Program-made: the position numbers and the translations under genes
Part shown: positions 1-9,171 of the stretch, piece by piece
Position numbering within the stretch: the stretch's first letter is position 1
Layout: each line of letters begins with the position of its first letter
Notes under the pieces: generated by a model
Databases searched by the model: none
The model's input: the letters and a program-made list of their open reading frames with translations, nothing else
Told to the model about the DNA's origin: nothing
NCBI GenBank assembly: GCA_016713665.1
Contig: JADJOR010000024.1
Coordinates: forward strand, 248,001-312,000
Length of the DNA stretch: 64,000 nucleotides
Direction of reading: 5' to 3'
Origin: Deltaproteobacteria bacterium
GTDB lineage: Bacteria > Myxococcota_A > UBA9160 > UBA4427

Positions 1-1021
1 CGAGCCCGGCGAGCACGTCGGTCAGCGGGCGCATGCCCTGACCGGGGCGCCAGACGAAGGCCGCGCGATCGTAGAAGGGGTAGGTACCCCAGCCGACGAT
101 CACGGAGCCGTCGGCCGATACATCGGATGCCGCGCTCGCGAATCCGCCGCCGGGAAGGTCGCCCAGGCCGACGAGGCCGCTCTCGCTCGTCCATCGGAAG
201 GCCTCGTACCCGTTCGGTGAATTGCCCGATCCGACGACCACCGATCCATTTGCGGACGCGGCCACGGCCTCGCTCCAGAACGTGCCGCCCGGCAGATCGC
301 CGAGCCCGACGATCCCGGATCCGGCCGACCATCGAAACGCCTCCTCGCCCGAGCTCGAAACGCTGCGCCCGACGACGACGGAGCCGTCCGCCGACACGCC
401 GCCTCCGAGGCTGAACCAGAATCTCCCCGGCAGGTCGCCCAGCCCGACCATCCCGGTCGCCGATGTCCATCGGAAGGCCTCGGCTCCGTCGATCGACTCA
501 CTGGTCCCGACGACGACGGAGCCATCGGCCGAGACGGCGTGCGCGATGCTGTCCGGCCGACTCGGGTCGAGCGCGCCGAGTGCGACCATTCCGGTTCCGG
601 CGCTCCATCGGAACGCCTCCGTGCCCGCCGTGGTCACCCCGTAGCCGACGACGAAGCGACCATCGGCCGAGACGCCATTCGCGCCGCTCGAGAATGAACC
701 GCCCGACAGGTCGCCGAGAGGCGCGAACCCGATACCGAGCTGCCAGCGAAACGCTTCGTCGCGGAGCGACGATTGGCCCCGCCCGACGATCACGCTCCCG
801 TCGCCCGAGACGTCGCTCGGATGGGCGATCACGAAAGCGCTCGGCGCGAACTGGGAGAAGGCGGTGATGGACGGTGGCGCAGCCGAAGCCGCTGATCCGG
901 CGAGGAGTGGGGTGAGGAGTGGGGTGAGGAGCGGGGCGAGGATCGCGGCGAAGCGGGGGAAGAGCGATCCGATGCGCGGAGGCCGCGATCCGCGCGCGGC
1001 GCGCATCGCGGCGCAGGCCAT
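1..1021 (-). CDS. HAF-repeat secreted protein, C-terminus cut by the window edge
   Basis: The minus-strand frame is open from the ATG at 1021 (alternative ATG at 1006) to the window edge, about 340 codons. After a basic N-terminus comes a hydrophobic signal-like stretch made of repeated TPLL units ending in AGSAASA. The body is a series of about 45-residue HAF repeats with the signatures 'VSADGSVVVG', 'EAFRW' and 'GLGDLPGG', at least six copies, predicted to be short beta strands of an extracellular propeller-like domain. The paralogue at 13679-14806 has the same repeats and ends in PEP-CTERM, so this one probably does too, outside the window. The start codon overlaps the stop of the upstream CoA-transferase (TGATG), so translational coupling is possible. 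The molecular role of HAF repeats is not known. Confidence 0.8.
   Translation of the reverse strand, partial: MACAAMRAARGSRPPRIGSLFPRFAAILAPLLTPLLTPLLAGSAASAAPPSITAFSQFAPSAFVIAHPSDVSGDGSVIVGRGQSSLRDEAFRWQLGIGFAPLGDLSGGSFSSGANGVSADGRFVVGYGVTTAGTEAFRWSAGTGMVALGALDPSRPDSIAHAVSADGSVVVGTSESIDGAEAFRWTSATGMVGLGDLPGRFWFSLGGGVSADGSVVVGRSVSSSGEEAFRWSAGSGIVGLGDLPGGTFWSEAVAASANGSVVVGSGNSPNGYEAFRWTSESGLVGLGDLPGGGFASAASDVSADGSVIVGWGTYPFYDRAAFVWRPGQGMRPLTDVLAGL
902..937. repeat. 12-bp tandem repeat inside a signal-peptide coding region
   Basis: Three near-identical 12-bp units (902-913, 914-925, 926-937; the third differs at two bases) encode repeated TPLL tetrapeptides in the hydrophobic core of the signal peptide of the HAF protein. 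Because the unit is a multiple of three, copy change would alter core length without a frameshift. Confidence 0.75.
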
Positions 1022-2247
1022 CAGCGGATGACGCCTTCGCGGCGCAGGTCGGCGATCGCGCTCGCGTCGAGCCCGAGATCGGCCGTGAGGACCTCCGCCG
1101 TGTGCTCTCCGATCAGCGGCCACTTCGTCGCCGGCCCTTCCGGGCTCGCCGAGAACTTGATCGGGTTGCCGTGGACGCGGACCACGCCGGTGGGCGTCGC
1201 GGCGGGGATCTCGACGATCATCTCGTGGTCGCGGACGTGGGGATCGGCGAGCAGATCGTCGCCCTCGTAGCTCGGCCCGGCGACGACGCCCGCATCGGCG
1301 AGCAGGCGACTCGCCTCGAGCTTCGTCTTGTCCCGGGCCCAGGCCTCGATCGCGGGGCGGAGCACCGGCTCGAGCTGCGCGTTCCATTGCTCGCGGGTCG
1401 CGAAGCGCGGATCCCGGATCCACTCCGGATGCCCGACCGTCTCGGCGAGCCGCTCGAATTGATGGACGCGGCCGACCTGCAGCACGAAGAGGCCGTCCTT
1501 TGCCTCGAAGGAGTCGAGCAGGCCGGGCCAGGCGGCGATGCTGTTGTCCTGGACGCCGATCGAGGGATTGAAGGCGACCATGTCCATGATCGAGATGATC
1601 GCGTCGAGCATCGCGACGTCGACCTTCTGGCCTCGGCCGGTCTGGTCGCGGCCGCGCAGCGCGGCGAGCAGGCCGATCATCGCGAAGAGGCCGGTGCCGA
1701 TGTCGCCGATCGCGCCGCCGACGCCGATGTTGGGCCGCCTTCCGGGCTCGGGGCGGAACGAGTAGAAGCCGCCCATCGCCTCGGCGACGCAGGCGTAGGC
1801 GGGCCAGCGGCCGTAGGGCGTCGGGCGCAGGCTCCCGAAGCCCGAGGCCGACACGTAGACGAGGCGCGGATGGAGCTTCGCGAGGGTCTCGTAGCCGAGG
1901 CCGAGGCGCTCCATCGTGCCGGGCTTGAAGTTCTCGACGACGACGTCGAATTTCGGGACGAGCTGCCGGACGAGCTCGGCGCCGCGGGGGTGCTTGAGAT
2001 CGATTCCGATGCTGCGCTTCGAGAGGTTGTTGCGCAGGAAGGTCGCGCCGGGCGTCGAGCCGTCGACGTCGACGATGTTGGGCAGCCCCGTGCGCCCGGA
2101 CTCGCCCTCCTTCGGCGACTCGACCTTGACGACGTCGGCCCCCATGCGCGCGAGGAGCTGGGTCCCGAACGGCATCGCCTGCATCTGCTCGACGGCGAGG
2201 ATGCGGAGGCCTTCGAGGGGGAGGGGTTGGGTCGCGGGGGCGGGCAT
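1021..2247 (-). CDS. CaiB/BaiF family III CoA-transferase
   Basis: Predicted cytoplasmic enzyme of 408 residues that moves CoA between carboxylic acids, typically in degradation of acyl or aromatic substrates. Family III features are clear. The N-terminal 'LEGLRILAVEQMQAMPFGTQ' is followed by 'RMGADVVKVE', then 'VVENFKPG' and 'RLVYVSASGFG'. The segment 'IGDIGTG' holds the likely catalytic Asp, and 'TGRGQKVDVAMLDA' follows. I chose the ATG at 2247 because AGGAG precedes it by about 10 nt and the family homology begins just after it; an in-frame ATG at 2343 would add a proline-rich leader. It is transcribed away from the thioredoxin/UGSC pair. Substrate cannot be read from sequence. Confidence 0.88.
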   Translation of the reverse strand: MPAPATQPLPLEGLRILAVEQMQAMPFGTQLLARMGADVVKVESPKEGESGRTGLPNIVDVDGSTPGATFLRNNLSKRSIGIDLKHPRGAELVRQLVPKFDVVVENFKPGTMERLGLGYETLAKLHPRLVYVSASGFGSLRPTPYGRWPAYACVAEAMGGFYSFRPEPGRRPNIGVGGAIGDIGTGLFAMIGLLAALRGRDQTGRGQKVDVAMLDAIISIMDMVAFNPSIGVQDNSIAAWPGLLDSFEAKDGLFVLQVGRVHQFERLAETVGHPEWIRDPRFATREQWNAQLEPVLRPAIEAWARDKTKLEASRLLADAGVVAGPSYEGDDLLADPHVRDHEMIVEIPAATPTGVVRVHGNPIKFSASPEGPATKWPLIGEHTAEVLTADLGLDASAIADLRREGVIR

Positions 2248-2360
2248 CGGGAAGGGGCTCCTCGGTTGGGGACGGGGCACGGGAATCGGTGGATCGGGGA
2301 GCGAAGCTAGCAGCCGGCCCGCCATGTCGATCGGGCCCGCCACTTGGTTATGCTGCTCGC

Positions 2361-3840
2361 ATGAGCCAGGCCTCGCTCGCCACGAGCGCTCCCGATCCTC
2401 GGATCCTCCCCTCCGGCCTCGTCGCCTTCGTGAAGCGCGACTGCCCGACCTGCCTGCTCGTCGCCCCCGTCCTCGCCGAGCTCGCGAAGCGCGCCCGGCT
2501 CACCGTCTATACCCAGGACGATCCGTCGTTCCCGCCCGGTCTCCCGTCCGAGGCAAAGCTCATCGACGACCGCGCCCTCGACGTCTCGTGGCACCACGCG
2601 ATCGAGGCCGTCCCGACGCTCCTGCGCGTCGAGGACGGGCGCGAGGTCGAGCGGGCTCTCGGCTGGCACCGGGGCGAGTGGGAGGCGCTCGCCGGCGTCG
2701 AGGGTCTCGGCGCCGGGCTGCCCGACTGGCGGCCGGGCTGCGGCTCGCTCTCCGTCGATCCGGTCCATGCGCGCGAGCTCGAGCTGCGCTTCTCGGGCTC
2801 GAAGCTGCGCGCGCGGCGCGTCGAGCTCGCGAGCCTCGAGGACGAGCACGAGGCCTGCTTCGATCGCGGCTGGAGCGACGGGCTGCCGGTCGTGCCGCCG
2901 ACCGAGCGGCGCGTGATGGCGATGCTCGCCGGGACATCGCGGGCGCCGGACGAGATCGTCGCCGTCGTACCCCCGGATCTCGTCCCCATGCACCGTCGAG
3001 AAGGTCGCGATCAACGCCGTGATGGCGGGCTGCAAGCCCGAGTACCTGCCGGTCGTGCTGACGGCGGTCGAGATGGCGTGCACGCCGGAGTTCAACATCC
3101 ACGGCGTCCTCGCGACGACGATGTCGGTCGGGCCGGTGCTCGTCGTGAACGGACCGATCCGGCGCGCGATCGGGATGAACTCGGGCATCAACGCCCTGGG
3201 CCAGGGCAACCGCGCGAACTCGACGATCGGCCGCGCGCTCCAGCTCGTGATCCGCAACGTCGGCGGCGGGCGCCCGGGCGAGGTCGACCGCGCGACCCTC
3301 GGCAATCCGGGGAAGCTCGGCTTCTGCTTCGCGGAGGACGAAGAGGGGTCGCCCTGGACACCGCTGTCTACGGACTTCGGCTTCGAGGCGGGACAGAACG
3401 TGGTGACGATCTTCCCGGGCGAAGGGCCGCGGACGCTCGTCGATCAGATCGCACGGACGCCCGAGGAGCTCGCCTCGACCTTCGCCTATCACCTGCGCGC
3501 GATGCTCTCGCCGAAGGCGGTGCTCGCCTTCGACGCGATCCTCGTCGTCTCGCCGGATCATTCGCGGGTCTTCCGGGAGGCGGGCTGGTCGCGGGACCGG
3601 CTTCGCGAGCGCCTGATGGAGCTGACGACGATGTCCGGCGACGATCTCGTCCGCGGCGCGCTGGGCATCGCTGAGGGGCTGCCGCAGTCGGTGCGCGGGC
3701 GGCGGATTCCGAAGTTCCGCGACCGCGGCATCCATATCGTCCATGCCGGTGGCGGCGCCGGGCTCTTCTCGGCGATCATCCCCGGATGGGCGGGCGGCGA
3801 GCTCGGCAGTCAGACCCTCGCCCGGGAGATCAAGCCATGA
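2361..3840 (+). CDS. Thioredoxin-fold protein partnered with the UGSC selenoprotein (one frameshift)
   Basis: Reading starts at ATG 2361. Residues about 20-90 resemble a thioredoxin-like domain with a CPTC redox motif ('VKRDCPTCLLVAPV'). The following part ('DRGWSDGLPVVPPTE', then 'TVEKVAINAVMAGCKPEYL', 'VNGPIRRAIGMNSG', 'GNRANSTIGRALQL') is a conserved domain I associate with neighbours of UGSC proteins, from memory and unverified. The first frame loses similarity at about 2988 and the rest continues one base later (frame of 3019). Removing one C from the CCCC run at 2984-2987 gives a continuous product of about 492 residues running 'PPDLVPCTVEKVAINAVMAG'. The stop overlaps the start of the selenoprotein gene (ATGA), so the two are co-transcribed and coupled. 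Likely role is cytoplasmic redox chemistry; substrate unknown. Confidence 0.75.
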
Positions 3841-4355
3841 CGATCCTTCTCGATCCGACGAGCGAAGCCGTCCCGGCCGAGCGCCTGCGCGCCCCGCGCC
3901 TCCCCGAGCTCGCCGGCCGCACGATCGGCCTGCTCGACATCGCGAAGGCCCGCGGCGACGTCTTCCTCGACCGCATCGAGTCGCGCCTCGTCGAGCGCGG
4001 CGCGAAGGTCCTGCGCTTCAAGAAGCCGACCTTCACGAAGCCCGCCCCCATCGACCTGCGCCATGAGATCGCGCAGAAATGCGACGCGGTGGTCGAAGCG
4101 CTCGCCGATTGAGGGAGCTGCACGTCGTGCAGTGTGCACGACACGGTGGACCTGGAAGATCGCGGCATTCCCTCCGTCTTCGTCGCGACGGTCGAGTTCG
4201 TCACGGGCGCCGATGCGCAGGCGAAGGCGCTCGGGGCGAAGGCCTCGGCGGTCTACGTCGAGCATCCGATCCAGGATCGGACGGATGAAGAGATGAAGGG
4301 GATTGCGGATCGGGCGGTGGAGGGGGTGGTCCGGGCGCTGGTGGGCGAGCGCTAG
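3837..4355 (+). CDS. UGSC family selenoprotein (in-frame TGA as selenocysteine)
   Basis: The gene begins at ATG 3837, overlapping the previous stop, with GGGAG about 8 nt upstream. Codon 92 is TGA (4110-4112). The same frame continues without another stop to TAG at 4353-4355, giving 172 residues. Around the TGA the product reads 'EALAD-U-GSCTSCSVHDTVD', which is exactly the U-G-S-C signature that names this family, a UxxC redox pair. The residues after TGA ('RGIPSVFVATVEFV', 'VYVEHPIQDRTDEE') are ordinary folded-protein sequence in the same style as those before it. A hairpin fitting bacterial SECIS rules lies just downstream. The family is a presumed oxidoreductase of unknown substrate. Automatic gene calling would truncate it at residue 91. 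Selenocysteine machinery (selA, selB, selC, selD) is not in this window and must be encoded elsewhere. Confidence 0.85.
4124..4142 (+). promoter_or_regulatory. Bacterial SECIS-like hairpin after the UGA of the UGSC gene
   Basis: Bases 4124-4131 and 4135-4142 are perfectly complementary over 8 bp, with the 3-nt loop GTG at 4132-4134. The loop starts with G and lies 19 nt after the TGA, within the spacing expected for bacterial SECIS elements (about 16-37 nt, G in the first two loop positions). An overlapping alternative hairpin (CTGCAC/GTGCAG) exists nearby. Confidence 0.7.
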
Positions 4356-4989
4356 CCGCTCCCGACCGGGGATCGGCCTCGTCCGTGTTTCTGCCCGATG
4401 CCTACGGATCGCGACGCATCGATCCCGCTGGATCGCGGAATTTTTGTCGCCCGGTGTGCGACGTCCATCGACCAACCTGCACGACGGCGGTCCTCCATGG
4501 CGGATCGCCAGGCAGGTCTCGGTCGCTTTCGTGCCTGCGGTCCGGATGGAAAGTCGACCGCCGAAGCCCAAGACTCGGCCATCGATGGATCGCTTGCATT
4601 CGGAGCGGGTCGGTCGAACGGCATCGAGGCCCTGTCTCGATTGCCTCGTGCAGACCTCCGGACCAGTCGCGCTCGCCGAACCCATGCATTCGCTCTGTTC
4701 TCGAGGACGGCATGGGGCCGTTTTGACTCGATTGGATCGTCGTGTCCGTCGCCTCGCGCGGCGCATTCCGGCGATCGGCGGTTGGTCGTGCGGCGGAGGG
4801 AGTCGAAGCCGCATCTCTCGGATTCACTCCGCGCGAGGCATCGATGCCGAACCGATCGCTCGAGCCATCATGTCCATCGGAGCTTGATAGGCACCGGGAA
4901 CTGTGTCACCTGATGACATACTGCACCTCGATCGGGTTGGGCGTGATAGGCTGAACCGAATCTGGCTACCCAGTCATTCAGGAGGAGTC
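4356..4989. other. Intergenic region without a convincing gene
   Basis: About 630 bp separate the selenoprotein from the next gene. Open frames on both strands are short, arginine/serine-rich and lack ribosome sites. A TTTTTGTCGCCCGG stretch at 4441-4454 resembles T-rich leader motifs near other secreted-protein genes in the window. I see no RNA gene. Confidence 0.5.
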
Positions 4990-7815
4990 ATGGGCGACCG
5001 TCGATCCCCTCGCCGATCGATCTTCATCTTCCTGCTCGCTCTCTTCGTGATTGCGTTCGGCCCGCTCGCCGGCCGCGCGACGGACGAGCAGGCCCGGACG
5101 GTCGTCGATCCGACCGGAGCGACGACCCGCTCGATTGCCGGGCCCGATGGTCCGCTCGACCAGGCGCCCGCAGGGGAGGCTGGCCCGCCGGGCACATCCG
5201 CGTTCGTCGACGAGCGAGTCAGGCTGATGGGAACGGATCCGGAGACCGGAGTCACCGTCGACGCCGAGGGCGTCTCGATCTCGTCGGGCGCATTGGAGTC
5301 GCCGGAAGTCGCTGGGGCGGTGGTCAGTCAGTCGGCCTCGGGGCGGGTGACGATCGATCGAATGGAGTTCGGGTCGACCTATTACGCGACGTACGCTCCC
5401 TCGTCGGGGCTCATGATCTTCGGCCCGGCGAAGCGCTATTGGCTGAGCGACGGGTCGAGCTGGACCAGCGGAGCCGGCTCGTACCGCGCGACGACTTCCT
5501 TCTTCGATCATGTCGAAGTCTCGGGAACCACCCTGCGATTCTTCTTCCTTCCGCCGGCGTCCGGAACGCTCTTCGATCACACCGATTACGACTCCGGCGA
5601 TCATTCGTCGAACGGGACACTCGGCGACGCAGGTCCATTGGTTCTCGAGGCGGAGGTCGGTTCGAGCGTCGGAAGGATCGTCGGCGAGGCCAGGATCCTC
5701 TCGAACCTACCCGCCAACTACACGGAGCCGCGCTTCAACTACTGGAGTGCGCCCGTCGGCGCCATTGCCCCCTTCGAAGCGACCTTCACGCTGGTTGGCG
5801 GCCAGACGTTCGATGTCACGACGTTCCAATCGGCCGTCTCCATCTCGAACGACGGTACGGTCGATTTTGCCTCGAGCCGCCGCCCGCCTCTCGTCGGGCT
5901 CGAAATCGCCGGGCCGAGCCAGGTCCTCGCCGGCGCGACGGCGTCGTTCTCCGCCATCGCGACGTACGAGGGCGACGTGCGGGAGAACGTGAGCCGCGTG
6001 GCGGTCTGGAGCGCAGGGCCCGAGACGATCGCTGCGATCGAGGGCGGTGATCTGACGACGACCGGCGACGGCTGCGTGGGTATGGCGCTCTCGATCCAGG
6101 CCCGCTTCGAGATCGATGGACTCAGCGCGACGGCCACGCGAAGCGTTCTTTGCAGCGAAGACGTCGTCGACGAAAGAGGAGATTCGTGGGAGACCTACCA
6201 GGGCGACGAGCGACACAGCGGGTTCGTGCCGGTCGTCCTCGATCCGTCGCAGTTCAGCCTCCGCTGGCAACGAGAGGTCGCGCCGGGCGTGACCCTCAAT
6301 CCGATCACCGCGGCCGACGGCAAGGTCTTCGCGTCCACCCTCGGATACTTCAGCAACGGGCAGGCGCTCTTCGTCCTCGACGGACGGGATGGCGAGCCAA
6401 TGTGGTCGCACGACTTCGGTACGCCCTTCTCGGTCAACCCGCCGTCCTACGGCTACGGGAACGTCTACATCCAGACCGGGAACCACTCGTCGGACACGTA
6501 TCTCTGGGCCTTCGATGCGGAGACGGGCGCAGTCGTGTTCCAGTCTCCGCACGCCGCGCAATGGGAGCGCTACTACGCGCCGACGATCGACCGGGGCGTC
6601 GTGTACGTGAATGGCGGGTACTACGGCGGCATGTACGCGTTCGATGCGTTCACGGGCGCAAATCGCTGGTTCGCCGACCTCCCGCAGTACGACCAGTTCA
6701 CCCCGGCCATCGACGACCATCACGCCTATGCCTACGTCGGCGAATATTCGCCGGCGCTCTATGTGTTCGATCGGGAGACGGGAACACCGGTCGCTCAGAT
6801 CGCCGACCCGAACTTCGACTGGGACGGCTGGAGCATGAATCTGGCACCGGTGCTCGGAACGCAGAACGACGTAATCGCGATCCACGACGGGCGTCTCATT
6901 GCCTTCGATTTGTCGTCGAGGCGGATCGCGCTCGAGCTGGATGGCAACTTCTCCGGGCAGCCTTCGGTCGCGAAGGGCGTGATCTACGCGATCAATGGAG
7001 GGACGGTCGAGGCACGGGCGGAGTCGAATGGCACCGTGATCTGGCGTTGGACGCCACCGGCCGGCACGGCGACCGCGCCGCTCATCGTGACCGAATCGCA
7101 CCTCCTCGTGCGCACGACGACAGCGACCCACGCGCTCGACGTCGGCTCGGGTCAGAGCGAATGGTCGTATCCGGTCGCGGGCCACATGGCCCTCGCCGAC
7201 GATACGCTCTACATCGCATCGCAAGCGACCGTGACGGCGATCGCGATGCCCGGGTTCTCCGTGGCGCCGCCGACCTCGCTGCAGATCGTCGGCCCGGCGG
7301 ATGCGAAGGAGTTCGCGACGACCGAATACTCGGCGTTCGTCGAGTATGCCGATGGGCGGGTGCGCGATCGTACCCGGATCTCGACCTGGAGCGTCGAGCC
7401 TGCCGGGTCGGCCACCATCGATTCCGAAGGACGCATGAGCGTCAGTGAGCTCATGCAGCCCGCAGAGACAGTGATCGTCCGGGCGCGTTACGAAGAGAAC
7501 GGGATCGAGGTACAGGCTGAGCTCGCCGTCGAGCTCGGGATTGCGGTGACTCTCGACCAGTTCGTTGCGCGCAACGTCGCCGGCGCCATCGGCGCCCAGC
7601 AGCGTGCGAAGGAGGCCCTTCGCGAGGCGCGCGAGCGGGAGTCGGCCGCAATCGCGGTCGTGACTTCCCAGGCTCGCAAGAGCCGGGGGGCCGGCGTGGT
7701 CTGGAGAAGGTTGCTCGCACAGCTGGCACGCGCGCGGTTCTTCACGATCCGGGCGGATCGCGACGTGGATCAGAGCAATGCCGCTCTGGAAGGAAGCTCG
7801 AGCAAGTCCCGGTGA
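4990..7815 (+). CDS. Secreted PQQ-type beta-propeller protein with Ig-like domains
   Basis: Product of 941 residues; ATG 4990 is preceded by GGAGGAG at 4981-4987. Residues 1-29 form a signal peptide (basic start, 'IFIFLLALFVIAFGPLAG', A-x-A-like end). Residues about 300-400 are a Big2-like Ig domain ('LEIAGPSQVLAGATASFSAI'). Residues about 400-755 are repeated blades of a PQQ-binding-like propeller with the typical pattern of 'ADGKVFA', 'LFVLDGRDGEPMW' and 'LWAFDAETGAVVF'. A second Ig-like domain follows ('LQIVGPADAKEFATTEYSAF'). The tail is helical and basic, without PEP-CTERM. Such proteins usually lack real PQQ chemistry and act as scaffolds or binding proteins; that is family knowledge, not visible here. 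The gene stands alone. Confidence 0.8.
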   Translation: MGDRRSPRRSIFIFLLALFVIAFGPLAGRATDEQARTVVDPTGATTRSIAGPDGPLDQAPAGEAGPPGTSAFVDERVRLMGTDPETGVTVDAEGVSISSGALESPEVAGAVVSQSASGRVTIDRMEFGSTYYATYAPSSGLMIFGPAKRYWLSDGSSWTSGAGSYRATTSFFDHVEVSGTTLRFFFLPPASGTLFDHTDYDSGDHSSNGTLGDAGPLVLEAEVGSSVGRIVGEARILSNLPANYTEPRFNYWSAPVGAIAPFEATFTLVGGQTFDVTTFQSAVSISNDGTVDFASSRRPPLVGLEIAGPSQVLAGATASFSAIATYEGDVRENVSRVAVWSAGPETIAAIEGGDLTTTGDGCVGMALSIQARFEIDGLSATATRSVLCSEDVVDERGDSWETYQGDERHSGFVPVVLDPSQFSLRWQREVAPGVTLNPITAADGKVFASTLGYFSNGQALFVLDGRDGEPMWSHDFGTPFSVNPPSYGYGNVYIQTGNHSSDTYLWAFDAETGAVVFQSPHAAQWERYYAPTIDRGVVYVNGGYYGGMYAFDAFTGANRWFADLPQYDQFTPAIDDHHAYAYVGEYSPALYVFDRETGTPVAQIADPNFDWDGWSMNLAPVLGTQNDVIAIHDGRLIAFDLSSRRIALELDGNFSGQPSVAKGVIYAINGGTVEARAESNGTVIWRWTPPAGTATAPLIVTESHLLVRTTTATHALDVGSGQSEWSYPVAGHMALADDTLYIASQATVTAIAMPGFSVAPPTSLQIVGPADAKEFATTEYSAFVEYADGRVRDRTRISTWSVEPAGSATIDSEGRMSVSELMQPAETVIVRARYEENGIEVQAELAVELGIAVTLDQFVARNVAGAIGAQQRAKEALREARERESAAIAVVTSQARKSRGAGVVWRRLLAQLARARFFTIRADRDVDQSNAALEGSSSKSR

Positions 7816-7836
7816 ACGCGCGGTGAGCCTCCGCAG

Positions 7837-7866
7837 CCGCGAGGGGGTCCCGCGTGAACCTCGCGG
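7837..7866 (+). terminator. Inverted repeat after the propeller gene
   Basis: CCGCGAGG at 7837-7844 and CCTCGCGG at 7859-7866 form an 8-bp GC-rich stem with a 14-nt loop, 22 nt after the stop of the propeller gene. No T tract follows, so intrinsic termination is uncertain. Confidence 0.35.
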
Positions 7867-7935
7867 CGGATGCTCGGCTGCCTCCGCGCGTGTGTCCGTG
7901 TGTCATTCTCTCGCTCTCGCGAGGAGCCCAACCCC

Positions 7936-8340
7936 ATGCCCATCCGATCCCTCGACCACGTCGCCCTCACCTGCGCCGACGTCGACGCGACGCTCGACTT
8001 CTACAAGCGCGTGCTCGGCGCGACGACGCTCTACGAGGCGGAGTGGCGGGCGGGGAAGATCCCCGTCGTGATCCTGCAGGTCGGGCAGAGTCGGATGAGC
8101 ATCCATTCGGCTTCGGCGCCGGCGAAGCCCCATGCGCGGGTGCCGATGCCGGGGTCGGAGGACGTCTGCTTCCGATTCGACGGGCCGATCGCCGAGGCGG
8201 TCGCGCTGCTCGAGCGCAATCGGGTCGAGATCGTCGACGGGCCGGTGCCCCGGCCGGCGGCGGACGGGAAGCTCGGGCAGTCGGTCTACTTCCGCGATCC
8301 CGACGGCAATCTGCTCGAGCTGCTCTCGACGGACGGCTGA
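7936..8340 (+). CDS. VOC family (glyoxalase/bleomycin-resistance fold) protein
   Basis: A 134-residue single VOC module, about the usual size. It opens with 'IRSLDHVALTCADVDATLDF' and closes with 'GQSVYFRDPDGNLLELLS', the two classic beta-alpha-beta signatures. His near residue 7 and the C-terminal Glu of 'NLLEL' are likely metal ligands. GAGGAG lies 9 nt before the ATG; an upstream in-frame ATG at 7870 would add a non-homologous leader. Substrate is unknown; the family includes dioxygenases, isomerases and resistance proteins. It converges with the phosphatase gene. Confidence 0.85.
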   Translation: MPIRSLDHVALTCADVDATLDFYKRVLGATTLYEAEWRAGKIPVVILQVGQSRMSIHSASAPAKPHARVPMPGSEDVCFRFDGPIAEAVALLERNRVEIVDGPVPRPAADGKLGQSVYFRDPDGNLLELLSTDG

Positions 8341-8379
8341 AGCGACCCGGCAGGAGCGACGGTGAAGCCGTCGGCCCGC

Positions 8380-9171
8380 CTACTCGAGCAGGTTCCGTCG
8401 GAGTGCTTCGCGCTCGGCCTCGCTGATGCCGAGGCCGACGTGGAGATAGCGGTCGAAGTCGCCCCAGTCCTCGCGCACGGCGGCGAAGGACGACTCGATG
8501 TACTCGGCGCGGACGCCGATCAGCGGCGCCAGGATCTCGCTGCCCCAGGACTCGCGGCCCGGGGCACGGTTGCGCTCGACGATCTCCGCCGCCGCGCGAT
8601 TCGAGAGCAGATACTGCTCGACGACCTGCTCCTAGGGGACTCCGAGCGAGAGCAGCACGACCGAACCCGCCCAGCCCGCACGGTCCTTGCCGGCGGAGCA
8701 GTGGAAGAGCGCCGGGCAGGCATCGTCCTTCGCGAGCTCCCGCAGAAAGAGCGCGTACGGCTCGCGGCGCTCGCGGACGAGACCCGCCGCCGAAGCGCGC
8801 ATCATCGCCTCGGCGCGGCCGCCGCCGAAGATCTCGGGGAGCTTCTCGGGCGGGTTCTCCGTCATGAGTCGGCGGATGTCCGCGCCCTTCGCCGGATCGG
8901 GCATCGGGAGCCGCACGTTGCTCGCGCCCGGCGGCAGGCGATCGGCGCCTTCCTCCTCGATGTCGCTCGTCGTGCGGAAGTCGAAGACGCGGCGCAGGCC
9001 GTAGCGGCCGAGGATCGCGACGTCGCCCTCGCTCGCGCGGCCGAGGTGGCCGCTGCGCAGGAGTCGTCCGCGGGCGACCCGGCGACCGTCTCGGGTCGTG
9101 TGTCCGCCGAGGTCGCGGAAGTTGAAGACCTGCTCGAAGCGGTGCGGCGGGGGATTGCGGTACTCGCCCAT
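8380..9171 (-). pseudogene. Tyrosine-protein phosphatase with an internal amber codon
   Basis: The minus-strand frame starts at ATG 9171, with GAGGAG 7 nt upstream. It opens with 'FNFRDLGGHTT' and 'RGRLLRSGHLGRASEGDVA', typical of the PF13350-type phosphatase family, and contains the complete active site 'HCSAGKDRAG' (Cys-x5-Arg). At 8634-8632 a TAG follows 'LLSLGVP'. The same frame then continues for 83 codons with good family character ('EQVVEQYLLSNRAAAEI', ending 'EREALRRNLLE') to TAG at 8382-8380. Intact length would be 263 residues; the truncated product is 179. The catalytic loop survives but the C-terminal helices are lost. This is either a nonsense mutation (one base from GAG or AAG) or a base error. 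Confidence 0.75.

Noticed and set aside
4110..4112. TGA as an ordinary stop with a separate small downstream gene
   Set aside because: The downstream part has no start with a ribosome site, and the U-G-S-C signature falls exactly on the TGA, with a hairpin behind it.
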